Shown: positions 27,172 to 37,085, numbered from the stretch's first letter. The stretch is 64,000 bases of DNA from DATFVJ01 sp963820395 (GCA_963820395.1 CAWGAE010000010.1:1-64000); one strand, 5' to 3'. The notes: generated by a model from the letters alone, not told the origin. Numbers and translations: made by a program.

Positions 27172-28509
27172 ATGGTTTTCGCCAATCGTGCCGATGCGGG
27201 ACGGCGCCTGGCCGCCAGGCTGCAGGACCTGCGGGATAAGCCTGTCGTGGTGCTTGGCCTGCCGCGGGGCGGGGTACCGGTCGCCTTCGAGGTCGCCCGC
27301 GCCCTCGGCGCGCCGCTCGACGTCATCATCGTCCGCAAGCTCGGCGTGCCGTTCCAGCCCGAGCTGGCCATGGGCGCCATCGGCGAGGACGGCGTGCGGG
27401 TCATCAACCGCGAGGTCGTCGGCGTCGCTGCGGTTACCGCCGACGAGCTGGCCGCGGTCGAGGCACGAGAACGTGCCGAGCTAGAACGCCGCGCCCGGCG
27501 CTTCCGGGGCGGCCGACCGCGCCAGAGCCTGGACGGCCGGGTCGCGGTGGTGGTCGACGACGGTATCGCCACCGGGTCGACGGCCCGGGCCGCCTGCCAG
27601 GTCGCCCGGGTGCAGGGGGCGGCCCAGGTGGTGCTCGCCGTGCCCGTCGCGCCGCCGGGGTGGGAGGCCCGGATCGGCACCGTCGCCGACGAGCTGGTCT
27701 GCCTGGAGACCCCGGCGCCGTTCTTTGCCATCGGGCAGTTCTACACGGACTTCACCCAGACAACCGACGACGAAGTGGTCGCCTGCCTGCAGCGCGCCGC
27801 TACCCCCGGCCCTGCGGCAGAGGCCAGCAGCGCAGTAGCCGCCGGTGACCCGCCCGCCAGCGCTGACGAGGTTGAGGTCCGCGCCGGGGCGGCCGGCCTG
27901 GCCGGTCAGCTGACCGTGCCCGACCGGGCGAGCGGGATCGTGGTGTTCGCCCACGGCAGCGGCAGCAGCCGACACAGCCCCCGCAACCGCTACGTCGCCG
28001 CCGTCTTGAACCAGGCCGACCTGGGCACCCTGCAGTTCGACCTGCTCACCCCGGAAGAGGAGGTTGACCGGGCCAACGTGTTCGACATCGGCCTGCTCGC
28101 CCGGCGCCTGGCCGGCGTCACCGCATGGCTGCGCACCCAGCCGCATGCCGCGGGCCTGCCGATCGGCTACTTCGGCGCCAGCACCGGCGCCGCCGCCGCG
28201 CTGTGGGCCGCGGCCGAACCTGGCACCGGCATCGCGGCCGTGGTGTCCCGCGGCGGACGCCCCGATCTCGCCAGCCCCCGCCTCGGATCCGTGCGGGCGC
28301 CCACCCTGCTCATCGTCGGCGGCCGCGACGACGTGGTGCTCGGCCTCAACCGCCAGGCCCAGGCCGAGCTTCGCTGCGAGAACCAGCTCGCCGTGATACC
28401 CGGCGCCACCCATCTCTTCGAGGAACCCGGCACCCTCGCCGCCGCCGCCGAACTCGCCCGCGACTGGTTCACCAGCCACCTCAACCCCAGCCCACCCCCG
28501 ATGACCTGA
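27172..28509 (+). CDS. Phosphoribosyltransferase-dienelactone hydrolase fusion (Rv0571c-like)
   Basis: The 445-residue fusion has an N-terminal PRTase domain (about 1-205; 'VVVLGLPRGGVPVAFEVA' and the PRPP loop 'VAVVVDDGIATGSTARAA') joined by an Ala-rich linker to an alpha/beta hydrolase (about 225-440): 'GIVVFAHGSGSSRHSPRN', nucleophile region 'GYFGASTGAAAALWAA', acid 'LLIVGGRDDVVLGLNRQ' and His 'PGATHLFEEPGTL'. Rv0571c in the DosR regulon has the same fusion. The reaction is unknown. GGAAGGGGGTCGCC precedes the ATG. Two relics of this gene lie at 13255-13475 and 30980-31170. Confidence 0.9.
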   Translation: MVFANRADAGRRLAARLQDLRDKPVVVLGLPRGGVPVAFEVARALGAPLDVIIVRKLGVPFQPELAMGAIGEDGVRVINREVVGVAAVTADELAAVEARERAELERRARRFRGGRPRQSLDGRVAVVVDDGIATGSTARAACQVARVQGAAQVVLAVPVAPPGWEARIGTVADELVCLETPAPFFAIGQFYTDFTQTTDDEVVACLQRAATPGPAAEASSAVAAGDPPASADEVEVRAGAAGLAGQLTVPDRASGIVVFAHGSGSSRHSPRNRYVAAVLNQADLGTLQFDLLTPEEEVDRANVFDIGLLARRLAGVTAWLRTQPHAAGLPIGYFGASTGAAAALWAAAEPGTGIAAVVSRGGRPDLASPRLGSVRAPTLLIVGGRDDVVLGLNRQAQAELRCENQLAVIPGATHLFEEPGTLAAAAELARDWFTSHLNPSPPPMT

Positions 28510-28534
28510 CCACGCACACGCCGCCGCTGCGCCG

Positions 28535-28905
28535 TCACCAGGTCGAAAACCTCGTCCACCGCCTGGACCTCCAGGAAATGGTTGCCGGAGCCGAGACTGC
28601 CGACCTGGTGCAGTCCCCGGTCGACGGCGCGGCGGCTGACCTGCGCGAGATCGGCGTCGCCGACCGCGCCGTGATCCTCGCACCGGTCGAGGTCACGCTG
28701 GCAGCCGTGGCCTTGGCCGACGGCGTAGGCGGCCCCGCCGAGCAGCAGCTTGTCCATCTCCGCCCGGCCGGTCAGCCGCCAGACACCGCCACGGCCGGCA
28801 CCGCGCGGGATCGCGGCCGCGAGCCGGTCCATGACCTGGCCAAAAACCGGAGCGAGCTCGTACCCGCCGAGCTCGGCCGCGAGCAGGCGAACCGGTGCCA
28901 GGCAC
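28535..28905 (-). pseudogene. RtcB fragment (middle part only)
   Basis: The minus strand reads 'VRLLAAELGGYELAPVFGQV', 'GVWRLTGRAEMDKLLLGGAA', 'DADLAQVSRRAVDRGLHQVG' and 'SLGSGNHFLEVQAVDEVFDL'. This is the internal RtcB region with the metal-binding 'GSGNH' histidine. N- and C-terminal parts are missing. It covers just the part deleted from the RtcB copy at 61360-62462. The stretch 28906-29163 holds an unassigned minus-strand piece ('HLVPLLYEVADDRDLPAEAR'). Confidence 0.75.
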
Positions 28906-29163
28906 GCAGCCGGTGCGCCATCCGGCCCTCTTCCCCGCGGGCTTCAGCGGGAAGATCACGGTCATCGGCGACCTCATACAGCAACGGCACCAGATGTGCC
29001 GGTGCCTGCCCGGCCGCCACCGCGTGCGTCACCATCCCCCGCGTTTGCCGTCGATGAGGATGAGCTTGCAGTCGGCGGACAGGGCACCGTGGGGTCGGAG
29101 CGCACCGCGGGCCGGTCACGTGTTGATGTTCTGATACCGGCTCAGACCGGGTGCCAAGCGTCG

Positions 29164-30553
29164 CTACGCCGTGGACATGGATGCCGCGAGCGCGATGAGT
29201 TCGTCGAAGCCCTCCCTGATGCCCCGGCTGAGAACGCTGATGTCAGGCACCCCGTCGAAGTCGGCGTTGATGCCGAAGTTCAGCTGGTCGAGGTAGGAGA
29301 GAATGCCGACAGAAATGCGTATGTTGCTGGCAATCGGAACATAGGGGTGGATCTCGGTCATTTGCCTACCGAGCATGTACAGCGGGAAGCGCGGTCCAGG
29401 GACGTTGGTTGTGACGGTCTGCATCAGCGGCTGCGGGAGCCGGAACGTGAGCCGCGTCCCCAAGGCGAGCAGCGTGGGAGCCGCGAACCCGGCCAGTTCG
29501 GTGAGCCCCTGAGCTCCCACCGCCTGACGGCTGCTCTTCAGGTCTTCCATCTGCTCGCGCAGCCGGGTGAGCCTGCTCAGCGGGTCGGGCTCGCTGACCG
29601 GCAGGTTGACCATTACCGCGGAAACCCGGTTGTTCAAGGTGCCCCGTTCGTTTTCCGCCCGAACCGAGACCGGCACCAGCGAGCGCACGACCTGCCGGGC
29701 AGAGAGTTCACCGCGCTCGGCGAGCAGGTCGCGGAAGCCGCGGGTAACCGCGGCGAGGACCACGTCGTTGACGGTCCCCCCGAGCGCCTTGCGGACGGGC
29801 TTGACCTCGCTCAGGCTGGCTTGGGTCCATTCCCAGCGCCGATTCGGCCCGCTCGGCCCGTTGAGCGAACGCGCTGCGGGGCTGGCCAGGCGGCGCACGC
29901 TACCTGGCAGTCCACGGCTGAAATCCAGCACCCCATGGCGGCTCGGCAGGTTGCGCGCCAGCGCCGGCACGCGGGCCAGCTGCTGTAGTGGCGCGGCCAG
30001 CGCGTCGCGCACCCCGTCAACGACCGACCATGCCGTGCTTGGAGTGCGCTGCGGAACCCAGGGGATCAGCGCTTTCTGTTCGGCGTCAGGGGTGATGTCG
30101 AGCAGGTTGGCGGTGAGGTCCCAGCCGGCCACGCCGTCGATCATGCAGTGGTGCACCTTGGAGATGAGCGCCCATCGGTCCTCCTGCAGGCCCTCCACCA
30201 GCCACATCTCCCACAGCGGCTTGGCGAGGTCCAGGCGTTGCGCGAAAACGCGGCCGGCCAGGTTGCGCAGCTGGTCTGCTCCCCCCCGGTGAAGGTACCG
30301 CGGTGTGCCTGACGTGGTAAAGGACCTCGAAATGCTCGTCGTCGACCCACGCCGGACGGCCGAGGTGCAGTGGCACGGTGCGCACCCGCTGCCGGTACCG
30401 AGGCACCTGCGGCAGCTTGGAGACGAGTAGCCTGACGACGTCGCCGTAGGCCGGGGGTGGCCCTTCGAACACCGCGACCGCTCCGACATGCATGGGCACG
30501 TTTTCGTTCTCAAGGAAGAAGAATCCGGCGTCCAGCGCGCTCATCCGCTCCAT
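29164..30553 (-). pseudogene. Wax ester synthase/diacylglycerol acyltransferase (WS/DGAT), one frameshift
   Basis: WS/DGAT enzymes make storage wax esters and triacylglycerol. The N-terminal part from ATG 30553 reads 'MERMSALDAGFFFLENENVP' to 'HVRHTAVPSPGG'. After a run of seven C (30281-30287) the frame shifts to 'ADQLRNLAGRVFAQRL', the active-site 'SKVHHCMIDGVAG' and the C-terminal 'TNVPGPRFPLYMLG'. Deleting one base from the C run restores a full protein of about 460 residues. Rv3130c (Tgs1) is the DosR-regulated homologue. It is either a recent pseudogene, a slippage-prone gene or an assembly error. AAGGGA stands before the ATG. Confidence 0.8.
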
Positions 30554-30979
30554 CGCGTACCGTCCCTTGGCCCGGGGCCCCAGCCCGCAGCCGTCTGACG
30601 CGGCTTGTCGCCAGATGGCGGCTTCCGCGGAGCACGCCCACTGCTTACCCGCTGCCGCGGGCCCGCCGATTGCCGCCTCCCGCCGACGGGAACGCCGACG
30701 TAACAAAGAGGTTATGCGGTTCCACACGTAGCCCCAAATGGGGGCTCGGGCCACCATAGGCCGCAAAATGCTAAAAGCTGCTGCGGCTCCGCGCAGCCGT
30801 TCAGGATCAGCAGTCCTTGCCTCGCCGACAACGGTCGCGCCGCCCGCCGACCTTACCCTCTTCAGACCCGCGCGGTGTCCTTGCAGAACTGCCAAATCAC
30901 ACCGTCGGCGAAGATTGCCAGCCAGGCGAGCAGCGATCACAATCGTGGGGGTCGTGAACGCTCGTAGCGGTTGCGGGGG
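30554..30979. other. Gap upstream of the WS/DGAT gene
   Basis: About 425 bases without a supported gene. No clear DosR-like box was found here. Confidence 0.35.
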
Positions 30980-31170
30980 CCGTGCCGGTTGTTGCCACTA
31001 CCGTGGGCGAACACCACGATCCCGGTCGCCTGGTCTGGCACGGTCAGCTGACCGGCCAGGCCGCCCGCCCCGGCGCGGACTTCAACCTCTTCCGCCCGCG
31101 CGGGCGGGTCACCGGCGGGCGCTGTGCTGGCCTCTGCCGCGGAGCCGGGTTCGGCGCCGCTGCAGGCAGG
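30980..31170 (-). pseudogene. Relic of the phosphoribosyltransferase-hydrolase fusion
   Basis: The minus-strand DNA matches 27800-27975 of the intact fusion gene (linker region and 'IVVFAHGS' start of the hydrolase domain), with small indels that break the frame. Confidence 0.7.
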
Positions 31171-31259
31171 CGATTACGCGACGCGGCCCTGGTCGCGCCA
31201 CAGGGTCACGGTGGCGGAGAGCGCCTGGTCCATCGGGGTCGGCCGGGCACCGAAGGTGG

Positions 31260-31605
31260 GCCTGGAAGGCTGCGGAGTTCACGGCGAACGGCCGGGTGAA
31301 CTGGTAGGCGACCTCGCCGAAGCCGTGTGGGCCCAGGCGCTCGCCGCACACAACGCCGGGAGAGTGCGGGTGACCGAGGCCAGGGTCTCGGACTTCTTCG
31401 GCCCTGGTATCCGCGGGCAGAGCCATATCGGTCACCGGTCGGTCCCCGCCCTGCTGGCCGACCGCCCCATCAGTGTGCCCGGCGACCCAGACACCCGCAC
31501 AGCTGGAACTACCTGCCCGACATCGCCGCGGCCCTGGCCACCCTCGGCGCGGATCAGCGGGCCTGGGGACGCGCCTGGCACGTGCCCACCAACCCGCCGA
31601 TGCGC
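31260..31605 (+). pseudogene. NAD-dependent epimerase/dehydratase (SDR) fragment
   Basis: The plus strand reads 'AVWAQALAAHNAGRVRVTEA', 'VSDFFGPGIRGQSHIGHRSV' and, after a frameshift near 31500, 'SWNYLPDIAAALATLGADQR' and 'WGRAWHVPTNPP'. This is the central part of extended SDR proteins. The N-terminal cofactor-binding region and the C-terminus are missing. Confidence 0.6.
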
Positions 31606-31897
31606 CATCGTGCCAGGTGGTCGGCGTACTTCGCGTAAGCCCCGCGCGGCCTGCCGAGCTTTCCCCGGTCCGCGGGTCGAGCTGCTGGTAGACTGCGGTG
31701 TACGGTTCGTGCTCGACGACCTGGCATGGGGTAAAGCCCAGCGGCTCCGCTCCCGGGCCCCACCAGCGGCCCGCCGGCTCCCCGGCCTGGGCGGCGGCGT
31801 TGATGTAGTAGCCGTCGGCGGTCTGCTCCGCCCCGGCGCGGCCCTGGTTCTTCCATACGTGGCCGAGGTCGTAGCCCTTGGCGACGGTGACGAACAC
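31560..31897 (-). pseudogene. MobF-type conjugative relaxase N-terminal fragment
   Basis: From 31897 the minus strand reads 'GYDLGHVWKNQGRAGAEQTA', 'DGYYINAAAQAGEPAGRWWG', 'GFTPCQVVEHEPYTAVYQQL' and, after a frameshift, 'GAYAKYADHLARW'. This resembles the start of actinobacterial TrwC/TraA-type relaxases. The catalytic histidine region is not present. It suggests that an integrative or conjugative element once lay here. Gap 31900-32315 shows nothing further. Confidence 0.5.
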
Positions 31898-32315
31898 GAC
31901 ATCGGGCCTCCCAAGATCACCCGGCGCGGCGCAGACGGGCGCGAGAAGTGTTCATCATGGGCGCTGTCGACGTGCGTGGATGAGGCGGCAGACACGCCGG
32001 GCCGCCAGTGCTGAGGTTGGGCGTTGTGGTGATCATGGTGGCTTGGGGTGATTGGCTCCCGGTCCAAGGTTTCGATCAAGGATCTGGCTGTGCTGGACGG
32101 CGGCGGAACCTCGGGGCGCCGTTGACGACCCGGAGCCAGGTGTCCCGCGGCGCGCGGAGCGCCGACCACGCGGTGGTGCTGGAACCTCACGGCCGACCAG
32201 GTCGCGGCCAGATTCGTGCCGCTGATTGGGCGGCGCGGTTACCCGGGCGGTGAGCTGGTGCCGGTAGACGGTGGTGATGATGTCGAGCTGGCGCGGCCGA
32301 CGCCTGGCACTCGTC

Positions 32316-32840
32316 GCCTGATGAGAAACCCAGATCCAGGCGCTGGATCGCTCCCAGCCGGTGCTTCCGCTGATGCCCGGCATGCCCGAGCGGCGCTGCC
32401 ATGACTATTAGCGGCACGGGATCACCAGCCTGTTCGCACTCGCTGCACAGGCGCCACGGCTACCAGGAGTGCCTGCGCTTCCTCAAGAAGATCGACAAGA
32501 ACGTGCCCGCCGGGTTGGAGGTGCACCTGGTCTGCGACAACTACGGGACGCATCAGACCCCGCAGATCCAGGCCTGGCTGCAGCGCCACCCGCGGTTCCG
32601 CATGCACTTCACCCGGCCGGCTCGTCGTGGATCGACCAGGCCGGGCGCTGGTTCGGCTTCCTGACCGATCAGATGATCCGCCGCGGCGTGCACAAGAGCG
32701 TCCAGGCACTCGAGGCCGACATCCGGGCCTGGATCGCCACCTGGAATGACCCGGGGCCGTTCACCTGGACAAAGACCGCCGAGGAAATCCTCGATTCTCT
32801 AGCCAGATATATCGCGAAGATTTCAGGCGCCGGACACTAG
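32316..32840 (+). pseudogene. IS630-family transposase remnant with right terminal repeat
   Basis: Pieces in different frames read 'RNPDPGAGSLPAG' (a decayed DEKSQIQALDRS region), 'LRFLKKIDKNVPAGLEVHLV', 'CDNYGTHQTPQIQAWLQRHP' and 'DQMIRRGVHKSVQALEADIR'. The end GGCGCCGGACACTAG at 32826-32840 is an IS630-type terminus. Closely related to 35056-35895. Confidence 0.8.
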
Positions 32841-34393
32841 AAGCCGGTGGGTTCGGTCTCGAGTTCGGGTTCTTGCGGGCGGCCCTCGTGGTGGAGGGGG
32901 CGCAGTGGCGTGGTCTGCTCGAGCCAGATCAGGGCGTCGTAGCGCCGGCCGATGCAGGTGGGGACGTAGTTGCCGGCTTCACGCTGCGGGCTGTAGACGA
33001 CGCCGATGGCCCGGTGGCCCGTCCATGCTGACAGCCAGGGCCCGGACCTGTCGTCGCTGAACACCAGGACTGCGGGCCGGCCGAGCGTGTGATGGAGCAG
33101 GTCCTCGTGGCTGCCGGCTCGGGCTTCGGGGATAGGGAACGTCTGCTCCGGCGTACCCCAGGAGCTTGCCGCGAGCACAGACCCGCGGTGGCCGGCGAAG
33201 CCGACTAGCGCGATGCTCGCGGCGCCGTGACGCTCCCGGAGGAGCTGGCCGACGTTGACGAGGCCGTCGCGGGCCATGTCGGTGGCGCGGGCGTCGCCGA
33301 CGTGGGTGTTGTGCTCCCAGACAAGCCCCTTGGACCGGGATCCGAGGTGGCGGGCGATCCGGTCGATCGTATCGGCCATGTGGTGATCGCGGATGTTCCA
33401 CGACTCCCGGTCGCCGCGCACCATGGTGCGGTAGTAGTGCTCGGCGTCGGCGGCGACCTCGGCGTTCTGTGCCGCGTCGAACGCGTCCTCGTCCCCGTCC
33501 TCGATCCGGTCACGTGTGCGGCGTCGTACCTCGATGAGGAGGGCGACCACGTCGGGCTCGCAGGACGTGGGCACCAGCCGGGTGCTCCAGGCGTACTTGT
33601 GCGGGTCCTCGCCGTAGGGAAGAAAGCACTGCCAGGCGCGCAGCGCCGCGGGCATCGCATCGGGTGCGTGTGCTTCGAGCCAGGTCATGATCTGCCACAG
33701 TGAGTCCCACAGCGAGTACACGTCGAGGCCGTAGAACCCGGCGCGCTCCGGGCCGGGACGGGACAGGTTGTACTGGTGCAACCAGGTCAGGAACTCGGCG
33801 ACCTCCTGGTTGGCCCACATCCAGGTCGGCCAGCGCTCGAATCGGGCGAGCAGGCCATAGGCATCGAGGTCCTGGTCGGCGTGTCCGCGTACCCACCGGT
33901 TGATGCGCCAGCAATCGGGCCAGTCACCCTCCACGCCGACCCAGGTGAAGCCGTGTTCCTCGATCAGGCGACAGCTGAGCTCAGCCCGCCAGCGGTAGTA
34001 CTCGTGCGTTCCGTGCGAGGCTTCCCCGATGCAGACGAGGCGAGCGGCGCTTACCCGATCGATCAAGGGGTCGAGGTCGCCGGCGACGGTCAGCGGATGG
34101 GCCAGCGAGCGGATCTCGGAAGCGAGGGCGGCGCCGTCTGGCACACCCGCCGGCGCCGCCACTGGAGCGCCCCAGCGGTCGGGGCGGCGTCGGCCGGGAG
34201 CAGATACCGGGTGAATGAACCGGTCGCAGGCCAGGATTGCCGCCTCGGCGAGAGTCTCGGCGGCCACCGGGACGCCACCCCGCCGCAAACCGAGGATCAC
34301 CGCATCCGGAACACGCACCGAGCCCAGTTCCCGAGCCAGCCGCTGGCCGACATCAACCCGATCAGCGAACAAGACCAACGCCGCCTCCCTCAT
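32837..34393 (-). CDS. Erythromycin esterase-type hydrolase with partial phosphoribosyltransferase domain (Rv2030c-like)
   Basis: Residues 1-50 ('LFADRVDVGQRLARELGS', 'ILGLRRGGVPVAAE') are the start of a PRTase domain, but the PRPP loop is absent: the chain passes to an esterase domain (about 95-500) with 'IGEASHGTHEYYRWRAELSC', 'WVGVEGDWPDCWRINRWV', 'GLVWEHNTHVGDARATDM' and 'LVGFAGHRGSVLAASSW'. Rv2030c of the DosR regulon has a full PRTase plus this domain, so about 150 residues were lost in frame. The esterase part looks intact. The stop codon lies inside the terminal repeat of the neighbouring IS630 remnant. A weak box-like site (GGGGCGAAGGCCGC, 34519) lies about 130 bases upstream. Confidence 0.85.
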   Translation of the reverse strand: MREAALVLFADRVDVGQRLARELGSVRVPDAVILGLRRGGVPVAAETLAEAAILACDRFIHPVSAPGRRRPDRWGAPVAAPAGVPDGAALASEIRSLAHPLTVAGDLDPLIDRVSAARLVCIGEASHGTHEYYRWRAELSCRLIEEHGFTWVGVEGDWPDCWRINRWVRGHADQDLDAYGLLARFERWPTWMWANQEVAEFLTWLHQYNLSRPGPERAGFYGLDVYSLWDSLWQIMTWLEAHAPDAMPAALRAWQCFLPYGEDPHKYAWSTRLVPTSCEPDVVALLIEVRRRTRDRIEDGDEDAFDAAQNAEVAADAEHYYRTMVRGDRESWNIRDHHMADTIDRIARHLGSRSKGLVWEHNTHVGDARATDMARDGLVNVGQLLRERHGAASIALVGFAGHRGSVLAASSWGTPEQTFPIPEARAGSHEDLLHHTLGRPAVLVFSDDRSGPWLSAWTGHRAIGVVYSPQREAGNYVPTCIGRRYDALIWLEQTTPLRPLHHEGRPQEPELETEPTGF

Positions 34394-34689
34394 CTCCAGG
34401 CCCCCGAGCAGAACGCTTCGCGCTCAACACAGCAGCCAAACAGCACCAGCCCCCCGATCCTGGTGATCGCCGTGTACCTTGCTTCACACCGTGGCCCGAT
34501 AGGGGCACTCCAGCACCAGGGGCGAAGGCCGCGGGCGGACCGGCCGTTCGTCCCAAGGCTCGAAAGTCCAGAACCAGGGCCGGAGCACCGCGCCATCCAG
34601 CAGATCACCGAGCGCATCGCGGCGAAGCTGACCTGCCCCGCCGACCTGAACTGGTCGACAAGCGCGGCATCCATCGCCGTCGTCCGGCT
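34394..34689. other. Gap upstream of the esterase gene
   Basis: About 300 bases. It contains the weak DosR-like site at 34519-34532 and no gene that I can support. Confidence 0.35.
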
Positions 34690-35055
34690 CGAGCGATAGG
34701 GCTCGCTAATGCGTCCGGCGGCGACCTGGTAGTCGTGTATCAGGCCGCCGTTTTCGGCGGATCCGGTGCTCGGCGAGGTTGATCTCCATTGGCGGGGTTT
34801 CGGCATAGGCGGGGGCGATCTGGCCGAGGGCACGGTGCGGCGGGCGGTGTCGTGCCGGTCATCCTTTCGCAGATGGCGTTTGCCCTCGGCGCCCGCGGTG
34901 GGCTGGCGAGAATCCTGACGCTGTCCGCGTGGAATACGGTATCGAAGGTGGCAGTAACTGGCCTGCACGGTCTCTGATCAGGAACTTGATGCAAGTCGCG
35001 CGAGGGCCGAAGTCCATCAGGAAGTTACGCGCCGCTTGCGTTGTCCACGCGCCGT
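34690..35055 (-). pseudogene. Integrase-type (IS481/IS3-like) transposase C-terminal remnant
   Basis: The minus strand reads 'DGAWTTQAARNFLMDFGPRA', 'FLIRDRAGQ', then in other frames 'FDTVFHADSVRILASPPRAP', 'RANAICERMTGT' and the ending 'GLIHDYQVAA'. This is the second half of an rve-type transposase (Asp and Glu of the DDE core in RDR and CERM). Several frameshifts; no N-terminus. Confidence 0.7.
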
Positions 35056-35895
35056 CCGGGATTCGCACGAGCGGGTCGCCGCCGGGCTCGGGGTGACCAC
35101 GGTGACGGTGGGCAAGTGGCGGCGGCGGTTCGCGGAGGCAGGGCTGGCCAGGCTGGCCGATGGTGAGCGCCCGGGGCGGCCGAAAGCCGGAATGACGCTG
35201 ACCGATGACGAGCGTGATCAGCTCACCCGCTGGGCACGGCGGGCCAACAGCGCGCAGGCGCTGGCGCTGCGGTCGAAGATCGTGCTGGCCTGTCGTGCGA
35301 CCCGCTGTTCGTGCAACAGGTCGTTGATGTCGTCGGCCTATACCACAACCCGCCGGACAAGGCCGTGGTGCTGTGCGTCGATGAGAAAAGCCAGATCCAG
35401 GCGCTGGATCGCTCCCAGCCGGTGCTGCCGATGATGCCCGGCATGCCCGAGCGGCGCAGCCACGACTATCACCGGCACGGGATCACCAGCCTGTTCGCCG
35501 CGTACGGCATCACCGACGGCAGCGTCATCTGCTCGCTACACCGGCGCCACCGCCACCAGGAGTTCCTGCAATTCCTCAAGAAGATCGACAAGAACGTGCC
35601 CGCCGAGCTGGAGGTGCACTGTCTGCGACAACTACGGGACGCATCAGACCCCGCAGATCCAGGCCTGGCTGCAGCGCCACCCACGGTTCCGCATGCACTT
35701 CACCCCGACCGGCTCGTCGTGGATCAACCAGGCCGGACGGTGGTCCGGCTTCCTGACCGATCAGATGATCCGCCGCGGCGTGCACAAGAGCGTCCAGGCA
35801 CTCGAGGCCGACATCCAGGCCTGGATCGCCACCTGGAACGACGACCCGCGGCCATTCACCTGGACAAAGACCGCCGAGGAAATTTGGGGACACAG
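35056..35895 (+). pseudogene. IS630-family transposase remnant
   Basis: A helix-turn-helix part ('VAAGLGVTTVTVGKWRRRFA') is followed, after an internal deletion and frameshift near 35290, by 'AVVLCVDEKSQIQALDRSQP' (first Asp), a second shift near 35620, then 'MHFTPTGSSWINQAGRWSGF' and 'WNDDPRPFTWTKTAEEIW'. The right end is replaced by the sequence leading to the CBS gene. Confidence 0.8.
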
Positions 35896-35980
35896 CTGGC
35901 GCATGCCGGGCGAAGCTGGGCTGCGATCCACGGCGGCAAGCCGGGTAGTCTCACGAATGGCGCCGATGGAGGGGATGATC

Positions 35981-36631
35981 ATGAATGGTAACGTCAAAGA
36001 CGTGATGACGCGAAGTGTCATTGGTGTCCGGGAGACGGCTGGGTTTAAGGACATCCTGGTCGCGATGCGTCCCTACGGCGTCAGCGCTTTTCCCGTGCTG
36101 GATTCGGCCGATCGGGTCGTCGGCGTGGTGTCCGAGGCAGATCTGCTGCTCAAGGAGGTCGGACCGGAGTTAACGCTAAGCCGCGGGGAACGTATGAAGG
36201 CGGCCGGTATGACCGCAGCCGAGCTGATGAGCACGCCCGCGATCACGATCCGCCCGGATGCTAGCGTGGCCGAGGCAGCCAAGATCATGTACACCCGGCG
36301 GGTGAAGCGGCTGCCGGTCGTAGAGGAAGACGGCCGTCTGGTTGGGATCATCAGCCGGGTGGACGTCTTGAGCGTCTTCGACCGGCCAGACGACCAGATC
36401 GGCGACAATGTGAGGGAGCTCATCGCCGAGGAGTTCGCGCTCAACCCGGACGGGTTCGATGTGACCGTGACGTCTGGCGTCGTGACGATCATCGGCCAGC
36501 TGGAGGTGGAGCAGCGCGCCATCGCTCGTGACCTGATCAGTGCGATCCGCCACGTCGTGGGCGTTGTCGGTGTGCGTCACCAGGTCGCCTACCCGCCAGA
36601 GGACCTGGCGGAGATCGTGCGGTTCTGGTGA
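35981..36631 (+). CDS. CBS-domain pair plus BON domain protein (Hrp1-related)
   Basis: The 216-residue protein starts 'MNGNVKDVMTRSVIGV'. It has two CBS motifs (about 8-60 'MRPYGVSAFPVLDSADRVVG'; about 72-128 'MYTRRVKRLPVVEEDGRLVG') and a C-terminal BON domain (about 145-210; 'FDVTVTSGVVTIIGQLEVEQ'). CBS pairs bind adenosine nucleotides; BON domains are linked to membranes or phospholipids. M. tuberculosis Rv2626c (Hrp1) is a DosR-regulated CBS protein without BON. ATG 35981 is chosen because GGAGGGG stands seven bases before it; the open frame extends upstream into the IS630 remnant, which has removed the original promoter region. Confidence 0.88.
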   Translation: MNGNVKDVMTRSVIGVRETAGFKDILVAMRPYGVSAFPVLDSADRVVGVVSEADLLLKEVGPELTLSRGERMKAAGMTAAELMSTPAITIRPDASVAEAAKIMYTRRVKRLPVVEEDGRLVGIISRVDVLSVFDRPDDQIGDNVRELIAEEFALNPDGFDVTVTSGVVTIIGQLEVEQRAIARDLISAIRHVVGVVGVRHQVAYPPEDLAEIVRFW

Positions 36632-36689
36632 CGGCGCGCGTACGACTACGCACCGAGTCTGTGGATCAGGCGTGGACCAACGATCAGCT

Positions 36690-37085
36690 TGGCTCATGGT
36701 GGGGCAGCTACTAGCGACGGTGCCGCCTGGATCTGGAACATCGCCACCTCCAAGTTCCCCGAAGCCACCCAGATCGTCGATCTCTACCAAGCCCGCGAGC
36801 ACCTGCACGAGCTCGCCGGCATCCTGGAGTTCATGCTCGGCGACCAGAAAGAGGACTGGCTCGCCGCCCGCCTGGACGACCTGGACTACGGCGACATCGA
36901 CGGCATCTGCGCCGCCGCCCGCACCTATCCCCTCATCGGTAAGAAGAAAGACGACGTGGACAAGGCCCTGGGCTACTTCGAGAACAACGCGCCCCGCATG
37001 CGCTACAAGTGGTTCCGCTCCCGCGGCCTGTTCGTCGGCTCCGGGGCAGTCGAGGCAGGCTGCACGCGACATCGCCGGCAAGACC
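36690..37085 (+). pseudogene. ISKra4-family transposase fragment
   Basis: The plus strand reads 'DGAAWIWNIATSKFPEATQI', 'VDLYQAREHLHELAGILEFM', 'MRYKWFRSRGLFVGSGAVEA' and 'GCTRHRRQ', the C-terminal catalytic part of ISKra4-type transposases. Both ends are missing and the frame breaks after GC. Confidence 0.75.

Noticed and set aside
30566..30582. GTCCCTTGGCCC upstream of the WS/DGAT gene as a DosR box
   Set aside because: The half-sites are not correctly spaced or oriented for the palindrome seen elsewhere in the window.
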